In this document: one piece after another, positions 44,992-52,740 of the stretch
How the letters are laid out: every line of letters starts with the position of its first letter
Numbering within the stretch: the first letter of the stretch is position 1
DNA from: Marinoscillum sp. 108
GTDB lineage: Bacteria > Bacteroidota > Bacteroidia > Cytophagales > Cyclobacteriaceae
Assembly: GCF_902506655.1 (NCBI RefSeq)
Contig: NZ_LR734808.1
Location: forward strand, 3,036,501-3,100,500
Direction: 5' to 3'
Length of the DNA stretch: 64,000 nucleotides
The notes under the pieces: generated by a model
Seen by the model: only the letters and a program-made list of their open reading frames with translations
Told to the model about the DNA's origin: nothing
Database searches by the model: none
Program-made: the position numbers and the translations under genes

Positions 44992-45453
44992 ATGGCGATA
45001 GAAATTGGAAGTTACGAGGAGTTCACAGAATACATCGGCAAGGATTTAGGCCAGTCAGAGGCGCTGGAGATCACTCAGGAGCAGATCAATAAGTTTGCCG
45101 ATGCTACACTAGATCATCAGTGGATCCATGTGGATGAAGAAAGAGCAAAGGCAGGTCCTTTCGGGCAGACCATTGCGCATGGTTACCTTACCCTGTCTCT
45201 GGTACCTCACATGTGGGCACAGATTCTTACGGCCAAGAATTTAAAAATGATGGTGAACTATGGCCTGAACAACCTGAAGTTTAATCAACCGGTACCCGTA
45301 GGGAGCAAGTTGATTTTGAAAGCACATTTAGAGAGCCTGACCAACTTGCGTGGGATCACCAAAGCCGAAGTAGGAGCAAGAATGGAAATAGAAGGCAATC
45401 CAAAACCAGCCTATACAGCCACCATGATTTTGCTGTATCACTTTGAAGCTTAA
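44992..45453 (+). CDS. MaoC-like (R)-specific hydratase
   Basis: 153 residues, a single hot-dog domain. FADATLDHQWIHVDEERAKAGPFGQTIAHGYLTLSLV holds the hydratase-2 pattern with the catalytic Asp and His. It hydrates a 2-enoyl-CoA to an (R)-3-hydroxyacyl-CoA or acts on a related substrate; NodN-like members are annotated the same way. Stand-alone gene. Confidence 0.88.
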   Translation: MAIEIGSYEEFTEYIGKDLGQSEALEITQEQINKFADATLDHQWIHVDEERAKAGPFGQTIAHGYLTLSLVPHMWAQILTAKNLKMMVNYGLNNLKFNQPVPVGSKLILKAHLESLTNLRGITKAEVGARMEIEGNPKPAYTATMILLYHFEA

Positions 45454-45478
45454 TCATTTCCTGAGCTAACATCCGTCA

Positions 45479-45486
45479 TATTTTTG
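45479..45486 (+). promoter_or_regulatory. Predicted -7 box for the DUF892 gene
   Basis: TATTTTTG, full match to TAnnTTTG, 43 nt before the ATG at 45530. Confidence 0.5.
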
Positions 45487-45529
45487 CCGGGCACACGGGT
45501 CTACCTTCACCTTATCAAATAAGGAAATC

Positions 45530-46036
45530 ATGAAGAAGATACTAGACCTCAACGACCTGATGGTAGAGCAACTCCGCGAGCTTTACGATGCAGAGATACA
45601 ACTTGTCCCTTTTCTGGAGAAGATGCGACTACTGGCGACCAATCATTTGCTCGTGAAGCTGATTACCAAATATCAGCGGACCACAGATGACAACCACTGG
45701 GTACTGAAGCAGGTATTCAACGACCTGTTTATGCAAAAGCGAGGTGAAAAAAATGCCGCTGTGCGTCTCATGGAGGATCAGACCCTCGAAATTTTGGAGC
45801 GATGTGCTACTCCAGAGGTGAAGGACGCAGCGATTATTATCAGCCTACAGCATATTATGCATTTCAAAATTGCTTCTTATGGAGCAGTGGCCACCTATGC
45901 CAACATCATGGGGCTATATGGAGATGCTTCCAAATTGCATATGTTGGTCGAGCTGGAAAAAAAGATAGACCGACAGTTGGCCATGCTGGCAGATGGAGAG
46001 GTGGACAGAAAGGCCTTCAATTATCAACTGAACTGA
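45530..46036 (+). CDS. DUF892 ferritin-like protein (YciE/YciF family)
   Basis: 168 residues, all alpha. MVEQLRELYDAEIQLVPFLEKM is the DUF892 opening, and Glu/His in several helices (DDNHWVLKQV, ISLQHIMHFKIASYGAV) could form a diiron site as in YciF. Linked to stress responses in other bacteria; the reaction is not known. It is convergent with tRNA-Val, 10 nt away. Confidence 0.85.
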   Translation: MKKILDLNDLMVEQLRELYDAEIQLVPFLEKMRLLATNHLLVKLITKYQRTTDDNHWVLKQVFNDLFMQKRGEKNAAVRLMEDQTLEILERCATPEVKDAAIIISLQHIMHFKIASYGAVATYANIMGLYGDASKLHMLVELEKKIDRQLAMLADGEVDRKAFNYQLN

Positions 46037-46046
46037 GGAGAAAAAG

Positions 46047-46121
46047 TGGGAAGTACTGGATTCGAACCAGCGACCCCCGCCCTGTCAAGGCGATGCTCTA
46101 AACCAACTGAGCTAACTTCCC
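46047..46121 (-). tRNA. tRNA-Val (anticodon GAC)
   Basis: Folds on the minus strand into a standard cloverleaf: acceptor GGGAAGT with ACTTCCC, D-arm GCTCAG, anticodon stem TCGCC with GGCGG around the loop TTGACAG, T-arm with GGTTCGAATCC, discriminator A. The anticodon GAC reads GUC. CCA is not encoded. Confidence 0.95.
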
Positions 46122-46164
46122 GGGTAGAACCGTGAGGGCAAAAATAGAATAAGAACTGATATAA

Positions 46165-46190
46165 AAAAACCGGGCGGCTGCCCGGTTTTT
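46165..46190 (-). terminator. Terminator after the DUF1573 gene
   Basis: AAAAACCGGGC pairs with GCCCGGTTTTT over the loop GGCT. It has A and T runs on both sides, so it can work in either direction; it ends the minus-strand DUF1573 transcript before the tRNA gene. Confidence 0.85.
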
Positions 46191-46202
46191 AATTATTTGG
46201 CC

Positions 46203-46568
46203 TTACAGTACCACCTCTCCTGAAAAGTACAAATAGGTGTACGCCTCAGAGGATGAGGTTTTGATTTTGATGTTCTTCTTGAACACCCCAACCTTGGAGG
46301 ACTGAAAGGAGGCTGTGATAGATGCCGTGGCCCCGGGTGCAATGGCTTCTTTTGGAAATTCCACTTTGGTGCATCCGCATGAACCCTTGGCTTCCTGTAT
46401 ATACACGGGACTATCAGACTCATTGGTAAACTCAAAGGCAATGGCCTGTGACGTGCCGACTTTCACGGACCCCAGATCCAGTGAAGTTGATTTCCAGGTA
46501 AGCGGACTTACTGAGGCAACCGCAGCTACTGCGATTCCCAGCAAAATGGTTAACGTAATTTTTCTCAT
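46203..46568 (-). CDS. Exported DUF1573 protein
   Basis: 121 residues from the ATG at 46568. Signal peptide (ITLTILLGIAVAAVASVS) followed by an immunoglobulin-like DUF1573 domain; VYIQEAKGSCGCTKVEFPKEAIAPG holds the conserved GSCGCT. Periplasmic or surface location is likely. Function of the family is unknown. It is divergent from the first histidine kinase with the TTAA boxes between them, which suggests it is a target of that system. Confidence 0.85.
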   Translation of the reverse strand: MRKITLTILLGIAVAAVASVSPLTWKSTSLDLGSVKVGTSQAIAFEFTNESDSPVYIQEAKGSCGCTKVEFPKEAIAPGATASITASFQSSKVGVFKKNIKIKTSSSEAYTYLYFSGEVVL

Positions 46569-46623
46569 GATTTTTACTTTTTTTGATTTGATCAAAAGTC
46601 TGTGGTCTTGGTTTAAGATGCTG

Positions 46624-46670
46624 TTAATGGATTCCTAATGATTGTTAATGAGTTGTTAAGGATTTCCTAA
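46624..46670 (+). promoter_or_regulatory. Five helically phased TTAA/CTAA boxes, putative OmpR-family operator
   Basis: TTAA or CTAA occurs at 46624, 46635, 46645, 46656 and 46667, steps of 11, 10, 11 and 11 bp. Wider units read GTTAATG, CCTAATG, GTTAATG, GTTAAGG, CCTAA. Regular direct repeats at one helical turn are how OmpR/PhoB regulators bind. The array lies between the divergent DUF1573 and kinase genes, 30 nt before the kinase start. Confidence 0.6.
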
Positions 46671-46699
46671 AGCCACTTGAATCCCGTTATTTTAGGGTG

Positions 46700-47944
46700 A
46701 TGAAGAACACCCCGATCCGATTTTTAGTGGTTTTAGGCACCCTGTCTATGGTGGCCATATTGGTGGTGCAAGTGTATTGGGTAAGCGAGGCGATTAATAA
46801 ACAGGAGGAACAGTTCAACAGATCGGTACAGATGGCGCTTCGCAATGTGGTGGAGTCACTCTGTGAGCTGAACGGCAACGATATCCCGTCTAGCGATCCC
46901 ATTGATCAACTTTCCAATAACTACTTCATTGCTCGTACTAATTATAAGATTGACCTCTCTTCACTGGACTATTTGCTAAAGGCAGAGTTGCAAAAAAGAG
47001 GGATAGCCCAGGACTATGAGTATGGAGTGTACGATTGTCAGACGGATCGCATGGTGTATGGAGATTTTGTCTCCATGCAGGATCAAAACGGTAAAACCAA
47101 GCCTACTGGAAAACTCCCGAAGCTGATCAATGATGAATATTATTTTGGCATCTATTTTCCGGGGAAAACAGCCGGTATTGTGAGCAGCCTGGGTATTTGG
47201 CAGCTGACTTCTTTGCTCACACTGTTGATCCTGATATTTTTCACCTACGCACTGTTTGTCATTCTAAAACAAAAGCGGCTGAGTGAAATCCAGCGGGATT
47301 TCATTAATAATATGACCCATGAGTTCAAAACCCCATTAGCTACACTTCAGGTTTCTGCCGAGGTGCTGGAAAATGAAGCGAGCGGTGAGCGGCAAAAAAA
47401 GTATGCACGCATTATGAGGTCAGAGTTGGGTAGGCTGGACAAGCATGTACATCAGCTTCTGGAAACCTCAGTTCTGGACTATGGCAAGTCGAAAGCGGTG
47501 GTGCCCATAAGGGTGAAAGCGGTGCTGGACCGTGTCGTGGAGCCCTTTCGTGCTCTGCCAGGGATTCAATGGAATGAAAAAATCAACCTGACAGATGAAT
47601 GCACGATCTCGGGGGATCCAGCCATTTTCGAGACCATTGTTTTCAATTTGCTGGACAATGCTGCTAAATATGGCGAATCCCTGATCAGGCTTACTGCCAG
47701 CAAGGAGGCTGGCCTCCTGGAGGTGAAGGTGAGCAACGATGGGCGGGAAATTCCCCGAAAGGAACGAACCAGAATTTTCAGAAAGTTTTACAGAATCCAT
47801 CAGGGCGACCTGCATGATGTAAAGGGTTTTGGACTGGGGCTTTATTTTGTGCGTCAGGGCGCCAGGTCCATGCATGGAAAAGTTACTGTAGTCAGCAGTC
47901 CTGATCTGACCACCTTCACCCTCACCTTTCCAAAAGCATCATGA
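46700..47944 (+). CDS. Sensor histidine kinase 1
   Basis: 414 residues from the ATG at 46700; a GTG one codon earlier is also possible. Helix 1 at about 8-28, a periplasmic domain to about 162, and helix 2 at about 167-189. The phospho-acceptor motif NNMTHEFKTPLATLQ has His207; the ATPase has NLLDNAAKYG and GFGLGLYFV. RprX-like architecture common in Bacteroidota. Its stop overlaps the regulator gene by 4 nt. A short periplasmic domain with two Cys suggests sensing of envelope state; the signal is unknown. Confidence 0.92.
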   Translation: MKNTPIRFLVVLGTLSMVAILVVQVYWVSEAINKQEEQFNRSVQMALRNVVESLCELNGNDIPSSDPIDQLSNNYFIARTNYKIDLSSLDYLLKAELQKRGIAQDYEYGVYDCQTDRMVYGDFVSMQDQNGKTKPTGKLPKLINDEYYFGIYFPGKTAGIVSSLGIWQLTSLLTLLILIFFTYALFVILKQKRLSEIQRDFINNMTHEFKTPLATLQVSAEVLENEASGERQKKYARIMRSELGRLDKHVHQLLETSVLDYGKSKAVVPIRVKAVLDRVVEPFRALPGIQWNEKINLTDECTISGDPAIFETIVFNLLDNAAKYGESLIRLTASKEAGLLEVKVSNDGREIPRKERTRIFRKFYRIHQGDLHDVKGFGLGLYFVRQGARSMHGKVTVVSSPDLTTFTLTFPKAS

Positions 47945-48639
47945 GAGAACCCAGAATATTACTGGCCGAGGATGACCCCAATCTCTCTTTTGTGATTGAA
48001 GATCATTTAATCACAGAGGGGTTTACCGTAGTGGCAGCAGGCAATGGTCAGGAGGCCCTCAGACATTTTCGCAATCAAGCGGTGGACCTGTGCCTGATAG
48101 ATGTAATGATGCCCAAGATGGACGGGTTCTCACTGGCCAGTGAAATCAGGAAAGTGAACGATCTGGTGCCTATCTTATTTCTCACCGCCCGATCAATGGA
48201 GCAGGACCGTCTGAAGGGGTTTGAGATCGGAGGCGATGACTATATCACCAAGCCGTTCTCCATTGCCGAACTTACGCAGCGGATCAGGGTATTCCTGAGA
48301 AGATCGGTGACCACTTCTGGTGTTTCAGAGAAGAAAGGAGCCCTCGGCACACTGCAGTTTGATGAACTCAACCTGCTGGTGATCGGCCCACAGTCCACCG
48401 CTCAACTCACCCAAATGGAGGCAGATTTACTCAAACTGCTTCTTCAGCATAGAAATCAGCTGGTGAAGCGTGAAACCATCCTGGTGGAAATATGGGGTGA
48501 GAACGATTACTTCAAAGGAAGAAGCCTGGATGTCTTTATCTCCAGGCTTCGCAAATATCTGAAGGAAGATCCCGATCTGGAGATCAGAAACCACCATGGA
48601 GTGGGCTTTTCTTTAGTCGATCGCAATTTTTCGGGTTAG
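47941..48639 (+). CDS. OmpR-family response regulator 1
   Basis: 232 residues. Receiver with acidic pocket AEDD, phospho-acceptor Asp54 in CLIDVMMPKMDG and Lys in YITKPFS; the C-terminal winged helix has the RSLDVFISRLRKYLKEDP recognition region. Partner of kinase 1 by 4-nt overlap. Its own phased operator upstream of the kinase gene suggests autoregulation. Its last 27 nt overlap the convergent T9SS gene. Confidence 0.93.
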   Translation: MREPRILLAEDDPNLSFVIEDHLITEGFTVVAAGNGQEALRHFRNQAVDLCLIDVMMPKMDGFSLASEIRKVNDLVPILFLTARSMEQDRLKGFEIGGDDYITKPFSIAELTQRIRVFLRRSVTTSGVSEKKGALGTLQFDELNLLVIGPQSTAQLTQMEADLLKLLLQHRNQLVKRETILVEIWGENDYFKGRSLDVFISRLRKYLKEDPDLEIRNHHGVGFSLVDRNFSG

Positions 48640-49545
48640 TCGTTTGCCATCCATGCTAATTTCCAGAAGGTAGATGCCCTCGCTTTGCTGCGAGAGGTCA
48701 ATCATCTCAGAATAGCGCCCTCCGTACTTTTCAAAATATCGGTTGAATACTTCCTTGCCATTGGTGTTGTAAATTTTGATAGAAAGTTCACCGGGCTCCG
48801 GCGTATCAAATTTCAAATGAAATCTACCATCAGGAGCGGGGTTGGGGAAATAGCGCAGGTCGTTCAGGTTCAATTGGTCACTGGTTTTCACCGCTCCTTT
48901 TTTACCGAATGCTTCCACATCATCGCTGATCGCTACTTTCTTCAATACACGGACTTCAAAATCTCTGTGCCCGCGTCTGCTTTCAGCTCTTGCCCGATCC
49001 ATCTTTTCGCGAATTTCCGCTGAAAGTGAATCCGAGAAGTGCCAGTCAAACTTATCGTCATCACCCCCGAAACTAAACGCCATGGAGCGATGCCCATCTG
49101 CCGACTCGAAGTGTCTGCGAATGGTCTTTTCCATACTCCTGAATTCATCTCCTAAGCGCTCCATTTCAATGTCAAAGGACATGGCAGAGTCCCCCGACTC
49201 GAAAAAATGAAAGTTTTGGGCCATGTCCTCATCTCCAAACTTAAAGAAGAAGCGGTGGGGGTCATCACCCATTTCTTCCAGTTCAATGATTTTGGGCCCT
49301 TTGGCATCTTCAGAAAACCAAACCCGCATTTGGTCATCCTTTCCCATAAATTCCTTAAGCTCAGCATCAGCTTTCATTTCCTCCTCAGAGGCATACGTTT
49401 TTTCAAACGTCTGTGTATCACCGTCAATATCTTTGGTAATTTTCACTGTCACCTGGTCATTTTTTTCCTGTGCCGATGAGTAGAGCCCGAGCAGTACCAT
49501 CAGCAAAAATCCCAGCATTGGTTTTGTAAAGATTGATTTCATCAT
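48613..49545 (-). CDS. Acidic secreted protein with type IX secretion sorting domain
   Basis: 310 residues. Signal peptide (PMLGFLLMVLLGLYSSAQ), a charged, His/Phe/Asp-rich body (about 25-220) with an internal helical Arg/Glu segment, and a C-terminal T9SS type A domain starting at FPNPAPDGRFHLKFD and ending GKRLTRKIAID. It should reach the cell surface or medium by the type IX system. Its function is unknown. Two ATG codons lie at the start. It is divergent from kinase 2 across phased TTAA boxes. Confidence 0.85.
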   Translation of the reverse strand: MMKSIFTKPMLGFLLMVLLGLYSSAQEKNDQVTVKITKDIDGDTQTFEKTYASEEEMKADAELKEFMGKDDQMRVWFSEDAKGPKIIELEEMGDDPHRFFFKFGDEDMAQNFHFFESGDSAMSFDIEMERLGDEFRSMEKTIRRHFESADGHRSMAFSFGGDDDKFDWHFSDSLSAEIREKMDRARAESRRGHRDFEVRVLKKVAISDDVEAFGKKGAVKTSDQLNLNDLRYFPNPAPDGRFHLKFDTPEPGELSIKIYNTNGKEVFNRYFEKYGGRYSEMIDLSQQSEGIYLLEISMDGKRLTRKIAID

Positions 49546-49603
49546 GGAATTCTTTGTGTGTTTGATCCTGGGCTAATGTACGATGGGGGCCAATGCGCGA
49601 CTG

Positions 49604-49638
49604 TTAAAAGGGGGTTAATCAATGTTAAAAATGGTTAA
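49604..49638 (+). promoter_or_regulatory. Four phased GTTAA boxes before kinase 2
   Basis: TTAA occurs at 49604, 49615, 49625 and 49635 (steps 11, 10, 10), each preceded by G. The spacing and sequence match the boxes at 46624-46670 before kinase 1. They end 28 nt before the -7 box of kinase 2, a position fit for an activator. Confidence 0.6.
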
Positions 49639-49665
49639 TAGCGAACTGTACGGGCACATTTAGCG

Positions 49666-49673
49666 TAAATTTG
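49666..49673 (+). promoter_or_regulatory. Predicted -7 box for kinase 2
   Basis: TAAATTTG matches TAnnTTTG and is followed by only AGGC before the ATG at 49678, suggesting a leaderless mRNA. Confidence 0.55.
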
Positions 49674-49677
49674 AGGC

Positions 49678-51255
49678 ATGAAGCGATCGACGTTACGGTG
49701 GGTAGTTACTTTAATGAGTCTGGCACTGCTTGGGCTCATTGGCTTTCAGTGGTACTGGATAGACTCTGTGATCCGGGCCAATGAGGAGCGCTTCAAAAAG
49801 GATGTGATAGAGGCCCTGCATACCGTCTCCGAAAAACTGGAAAAGCAGGAGGCATTATATGCCTTTAACCAGTCGGTTTATTTTTCCAGGACCTATGGTG
49901 GCACCCAGAGCTATCAGTTTCGCGCTGCACCTCAGAACACCGACGTGGTAGTGATCAAAGATACCCTGCGAAACGATGCGATGGGATTTGACATAATTTT
50001 TGACTTCCAGGTAGGCTCGGGGGGTGAGCAGCAACTGCGGGGGGTACCTGAGCCACGTGCTCCGGGGCATCAGACATGGCAGCATAGTAAGGAAATGAAG
50101 GATGCCGAACGTCTGCTGCTGGAGGAGCGACTGGAGCGGGCCACGAGAAAATCTGAGATGGTTTTTCAGGTGCTGGAGAATATGCTGGTTCCGGATCGGT
50201 CTGTTATGGCCAGGTTTAACCCTCAACAATTGGATTCACTGCTGTCCAGCGAATTTGCGGAGCGGGGAATCGACATTAGCTTTGATTATGCCATCGTCTC
50301 CCCTATGAGCGAACGATTCCTGCTGGTGGACAACCGAGCTTCCAAAAGGGCCTTGGAAAAGAGCGAGCTCAAAGCAAGCCTTTTCCCCAATGACCTGATA
50401 GGGGAACAAAACTGGCTGGTGGTGGACTTCCCGGAAAAGCAACAGTTCCTGCTGCGTAAGATCTGGCTGACCATGGCAAGTTCCGGATTTTTGATCCTGG
50501 TGATCGTGGGTTCATTTGGCTACTCCATCCGCACCATTCTCCGGCAGAAGAAGCTCTCCGAAATGAAAAATGATTTCATCAATAACATGACCCATGAGCT
50601 GAAAACGCCGATCGCCACGATCTCATTGGCCTGTGAAGCCCTTAGTGACAAGGAAATTAATCAGATGAAGGGCATGCAAGACAGGTATCTGGCCATGATC
50701 AGCGATGAGAATAAGCGGCTGGGTGAGCAGGTGGAGCGTGTGCTCCAGATGGCCGCACTCGACAGGAACGATATTGAGCTCAAAAGTGAGTCCCTTAACC
50801 TCCTGGAGTTGGTAGAGCGGGCCGTGGAGAAAACGGCCCTGCAGGTAGAAGCCAGGTCCGGGCAAATCAAAGTGATTGATAATGCCGACCATAAGCTCGT
50901 TTTTGGTGATAAAACGCACCTCACCAACATACTCGTGAACCTGCTGGACAATGCCAACAAGTATTCGGACTCAGCACCAGAAATCATGATTCGCCTGTAC
51001 AATAAGGCGGGGGACATCTCTGTAGCTGTGCAAGACAGGGGGATAGGCATGACCAAAGAAGCCACCACTCATATATTTCAGAAGTTCTATCGGGTGCCTA
51101 CCGGCAATATTCACAATGTCAAAGGTTTTGGCCTTGGCCTGGCTTATGTGAAAAATATGGTGGAACTTCATCACGGCACCATCTCTGTAGAGAGTGAGCC
51201 CGGGAAGGGCAGTAAGTTTACCATCACCTTACCAAACGAACATGGAAACACCTAA
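49678..51255 (+). CDS. Sensor histidine kinase 2
   Basis: 525 residues. Helix 1 at about 9-27, a periplasmic part of about 235 residues, helix 2 at about 264-284. NNMTHELKTPIATIS carries His306; NLLDNANKYS and GFGLGLAYV belong to the ATPase. The kinase core is closely similar to kinase 1, while the sensor is about 100 residues longer and different, so the pair looks like paralogues with distinct inputs. It overlaps the regulator gene by 14 nt. Confidence 0.93.
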   Translation: MKRSTLRWVVTLMSLALLGLIGFQWYWIDSVIRANEERFKKDVIEALHTVSEKLEKQEALYAFNQSVYFSRTYGGTQSYQFRAAPQNTDVVVIKDTLRNDAMGFDIIFDFQVGSGGEQQLRGVPEPRAPGHQTWQHSKEMKDAERLLLEERLERATRKSEMVFQVLENMLVPDRSVMARFNPQQLDSLLSSEFAERGIDISFDYAIVSPMSERFLLVDNRASKRALEKSELKASLFPNDLIGEQNWLVVDFPEKQQFLLRKIWLTMASSGFLILVIVGSFGYSIRTILRQKKLSEMKNDFINNMTHELKTPIATISLACEALSDKEINQMKGMQDRYLAMISDENKRLGEQVERVLQMAALDRNDIELKSESLNLLELVERAVEKTALQVEARSGQIKVIDNADHKLVFGDKTHLTNILVNLLDNANKYSDSAPEIMIRLYNKAGDISVAVQDRGIGMTKEATTHIFQKFYRVPTGNIHNVKGFGLGLAYVKNMVELHHGTISVESEPGKGSKFTITLPNEHGNT

Positions 51256-51937
51256 AATACTCTTAGCAGAAGACGATGAAAACCTGGGTCAGATTCTCAG
51301 TGAATACCTCAACCTGAAAGGGTTTAAAACCACCCTTTGCCGGGATGGAGAGGAGGGCGCAGCTATTTTCAAACCGGGGAGCTTTGACCTTTGCATTTTG
51401 GACCTGATGATGCCTAAAAAGGATGGATTCCAACTAGCCGCTGAAATCAAGGAGATCGATCCGGAGATTCCCATCATTTTCCTGACGGCCAAGTCCATGA
51501 AAGAGGATATTCTGGAAGGTTTTAAGATAGGTGCGGATGATTACATTACCAAGCCATTCAGCATGGAGGTGCTGCTCATGAGGATAAAGGCTGTGCTGCA
51601 CCGCACGCTCAAAAGCAATGCAGACCGGGAGTTGCCGGAGGAGGTGACCGTGGGGGCACTCAGGTATCAGTATGCGAGCAACATGCTGCATCTGCCGTCT
51701 GGTGCGGTGAAACTTACCACCAAGGAAAATGAGCTCATGAAGCTGTTTTTGGAAAATCTGAATCAGACAGTCACACGCACGGTGGCTCTCAAAAGAATCT
51801 GGAAGGATGACTCCTACTTCAATGCCCGGAGCATGGATGTTTACATTACAAAACTCCGAAAATACCTCAAAGAGGAGGATTCGCTCAAGTTGCTGACTGT
51901 GCATGGGGAAGGATTCAAAATGGTGCATTTGAATTAG
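51242..51937 (+). CDS. OmpR-family response regulator 2
   Basis: 231 residues from the ATG at 51242; the frame is open to 51194, but the upstream part lies in the kinase gene and is not receiver-like. AEDD pocket, Asp54 in CILDLMMPKKDG, Lys in YITKPFS, and a winged helix ending RSMDVYITKLRKYLKEED. Clearly paralogous to regulator 1 (ILLAEDD, DLCLID/DLCILD, RKYLKE). Partner of kinase 2. Confidence 0.94.
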   Translation: METPKILLAEDDENLGQILSEYLNLKGFKTTLCRDGEEGAAIFKPGSFDLCILDLMMPKKDGFQLAAEIKEIDPEIPIIFLTAKSMKEDILEGFKIGADDYITKPFSMEVLLMRIKAVLHRTLKSNADRELPEEVTVGALRYQYASNMLHLPSGAVKLTTKENELMKLFLENLNQTVTRTVALKRIWKDDSYFNARSMDVYITKLRKYLKEEDSLKLLTVHGEGFKMVHLN

Positions 51938-51956
51938 CGGTCATCTTGTATATTTG
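51928..51956 (+). promoter_or_regulatory. Promoter of the HisA-like gene
   Basis: TTTG (51928-51931) and TATATTTG (51949-51956) are 17 bp apart, which fits the Bacteroidota -33/-7 arrangement. The ATG follows after 57 nt. The -33 element overlaps the end of regulator gene 2. Confidence 0.65.
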
Positions 51957-52013
51957 TGAGCTGAGCTCCGGCATCAGTCACCCTTTTTTAGACCCAAAAC
52001 CCCCATCTGGTAT

Positions 52014-52739
52014 ATGCTACTGGTACCTTCTATCTCTGTGATCAAAGGCAGGACAACCCGCCTCACCCAAGGTGATTACACCAATGAAAAAGTTTATGAT
52101 GTAAGTCCCCTCGATGTAGCAGAGCAGTTTGCAGATCATGGGATAGACCGGATTCACCTGATAGACCTGGAAGGTGCTAAGAAGGGCTCACCGGTGAACT
52201 ACCCCACGTTGGAGCTGATTTCGGGCCATACAGACCTCAAGGTAAACTTTGCCGGAGGGCTTCATACAGATGGCGACATCATCAAAGCCTTCGAGTTTGG
52301 TGCGGAGAGCATAGCCGCAGCCACCATAGCCGCCAACAATAAGGAACTATTTGCAAACTGGATCATGTCCTACGGTCGCGAAAAAATCTCCCTGAGTGCA
52401 GATGCGCTCAATGGATTGATCAGGATAGGTGGCTGGCAGGAGGAAACCCAAATTTCTCTGGATACCCACATAGAGTACTTTTATGATCGAGGATTGAAAT
52501 ACCTTAAGACCACCGATATTTCTAAAGATGGTGCTTTGGAAGGGCCCTCATTCGAGGTGTATGCGCACCTGACTTCCAAATTTCCGGAGCTATGCATTTT
52601 TGCGAGTGGTGGGGTACGAAATATTGATGATATGAAAAAACTCCGGGATATGGGAATCTACGGGGTGATTTTCGGGAAGGCGTTTTATGAGGGAAGGATT
52701 ACTTTAAAAGAACTCGAGGCCTTTATTCAGACCAGTTAA
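52014..52739 (+). CDS. HisA-like (beta-alpha)8 barrel, one catalytic Asp replaced
   Basis: 241 residues, full barrel length. Similar to ProFAR isomerase HisA throughout: RLTQGDY, IHLIDLEGA, phosphate sites NFAGGLHTDGD and FASGGVRN, and TTDISKDG with the second catalytic Asp. But the N-terminus reads VPSISVIKG where HisA has PAIDLIDG, so the first catalytic Asp (Asp8 in Thermotoga HisA) is Ser8. No other his gene is near and it has its own promoter. It may be a paralogue with another role or an inactive copy rather than the histidine enzyme. Confidence 0.75.
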   Translation: MLLVPSISVIKGRTTRLTQGDYTNEKVYDVSPLDVAEQFADHGIDRIHLIDLEGAKKGSPVNYPTLELISGHTDLKVNFAGGLHTDGDIIKAFEFGAESIAAATIAANNKELFANWIMSYGREKISLSADALNGLIRIGGWQEETQISLDTHIEYFYDRGLKYLKTTDISKDGALEGPSFEVYAHLTSKFPELCIFASGGVRNIDDMKKLRDMGIYGVIFGKAFYEGRITLKELEAFIQTS

Positions 52740-52740
52740 T

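Noticed and set aside
45802-46101. Open frame ending in a YWIRTSDPRP-like sequence
   Set aside because: The conspicuous part is the translation of tRNA-Val on the opposite strand; the rest is a shadow of the DUF892 gene.
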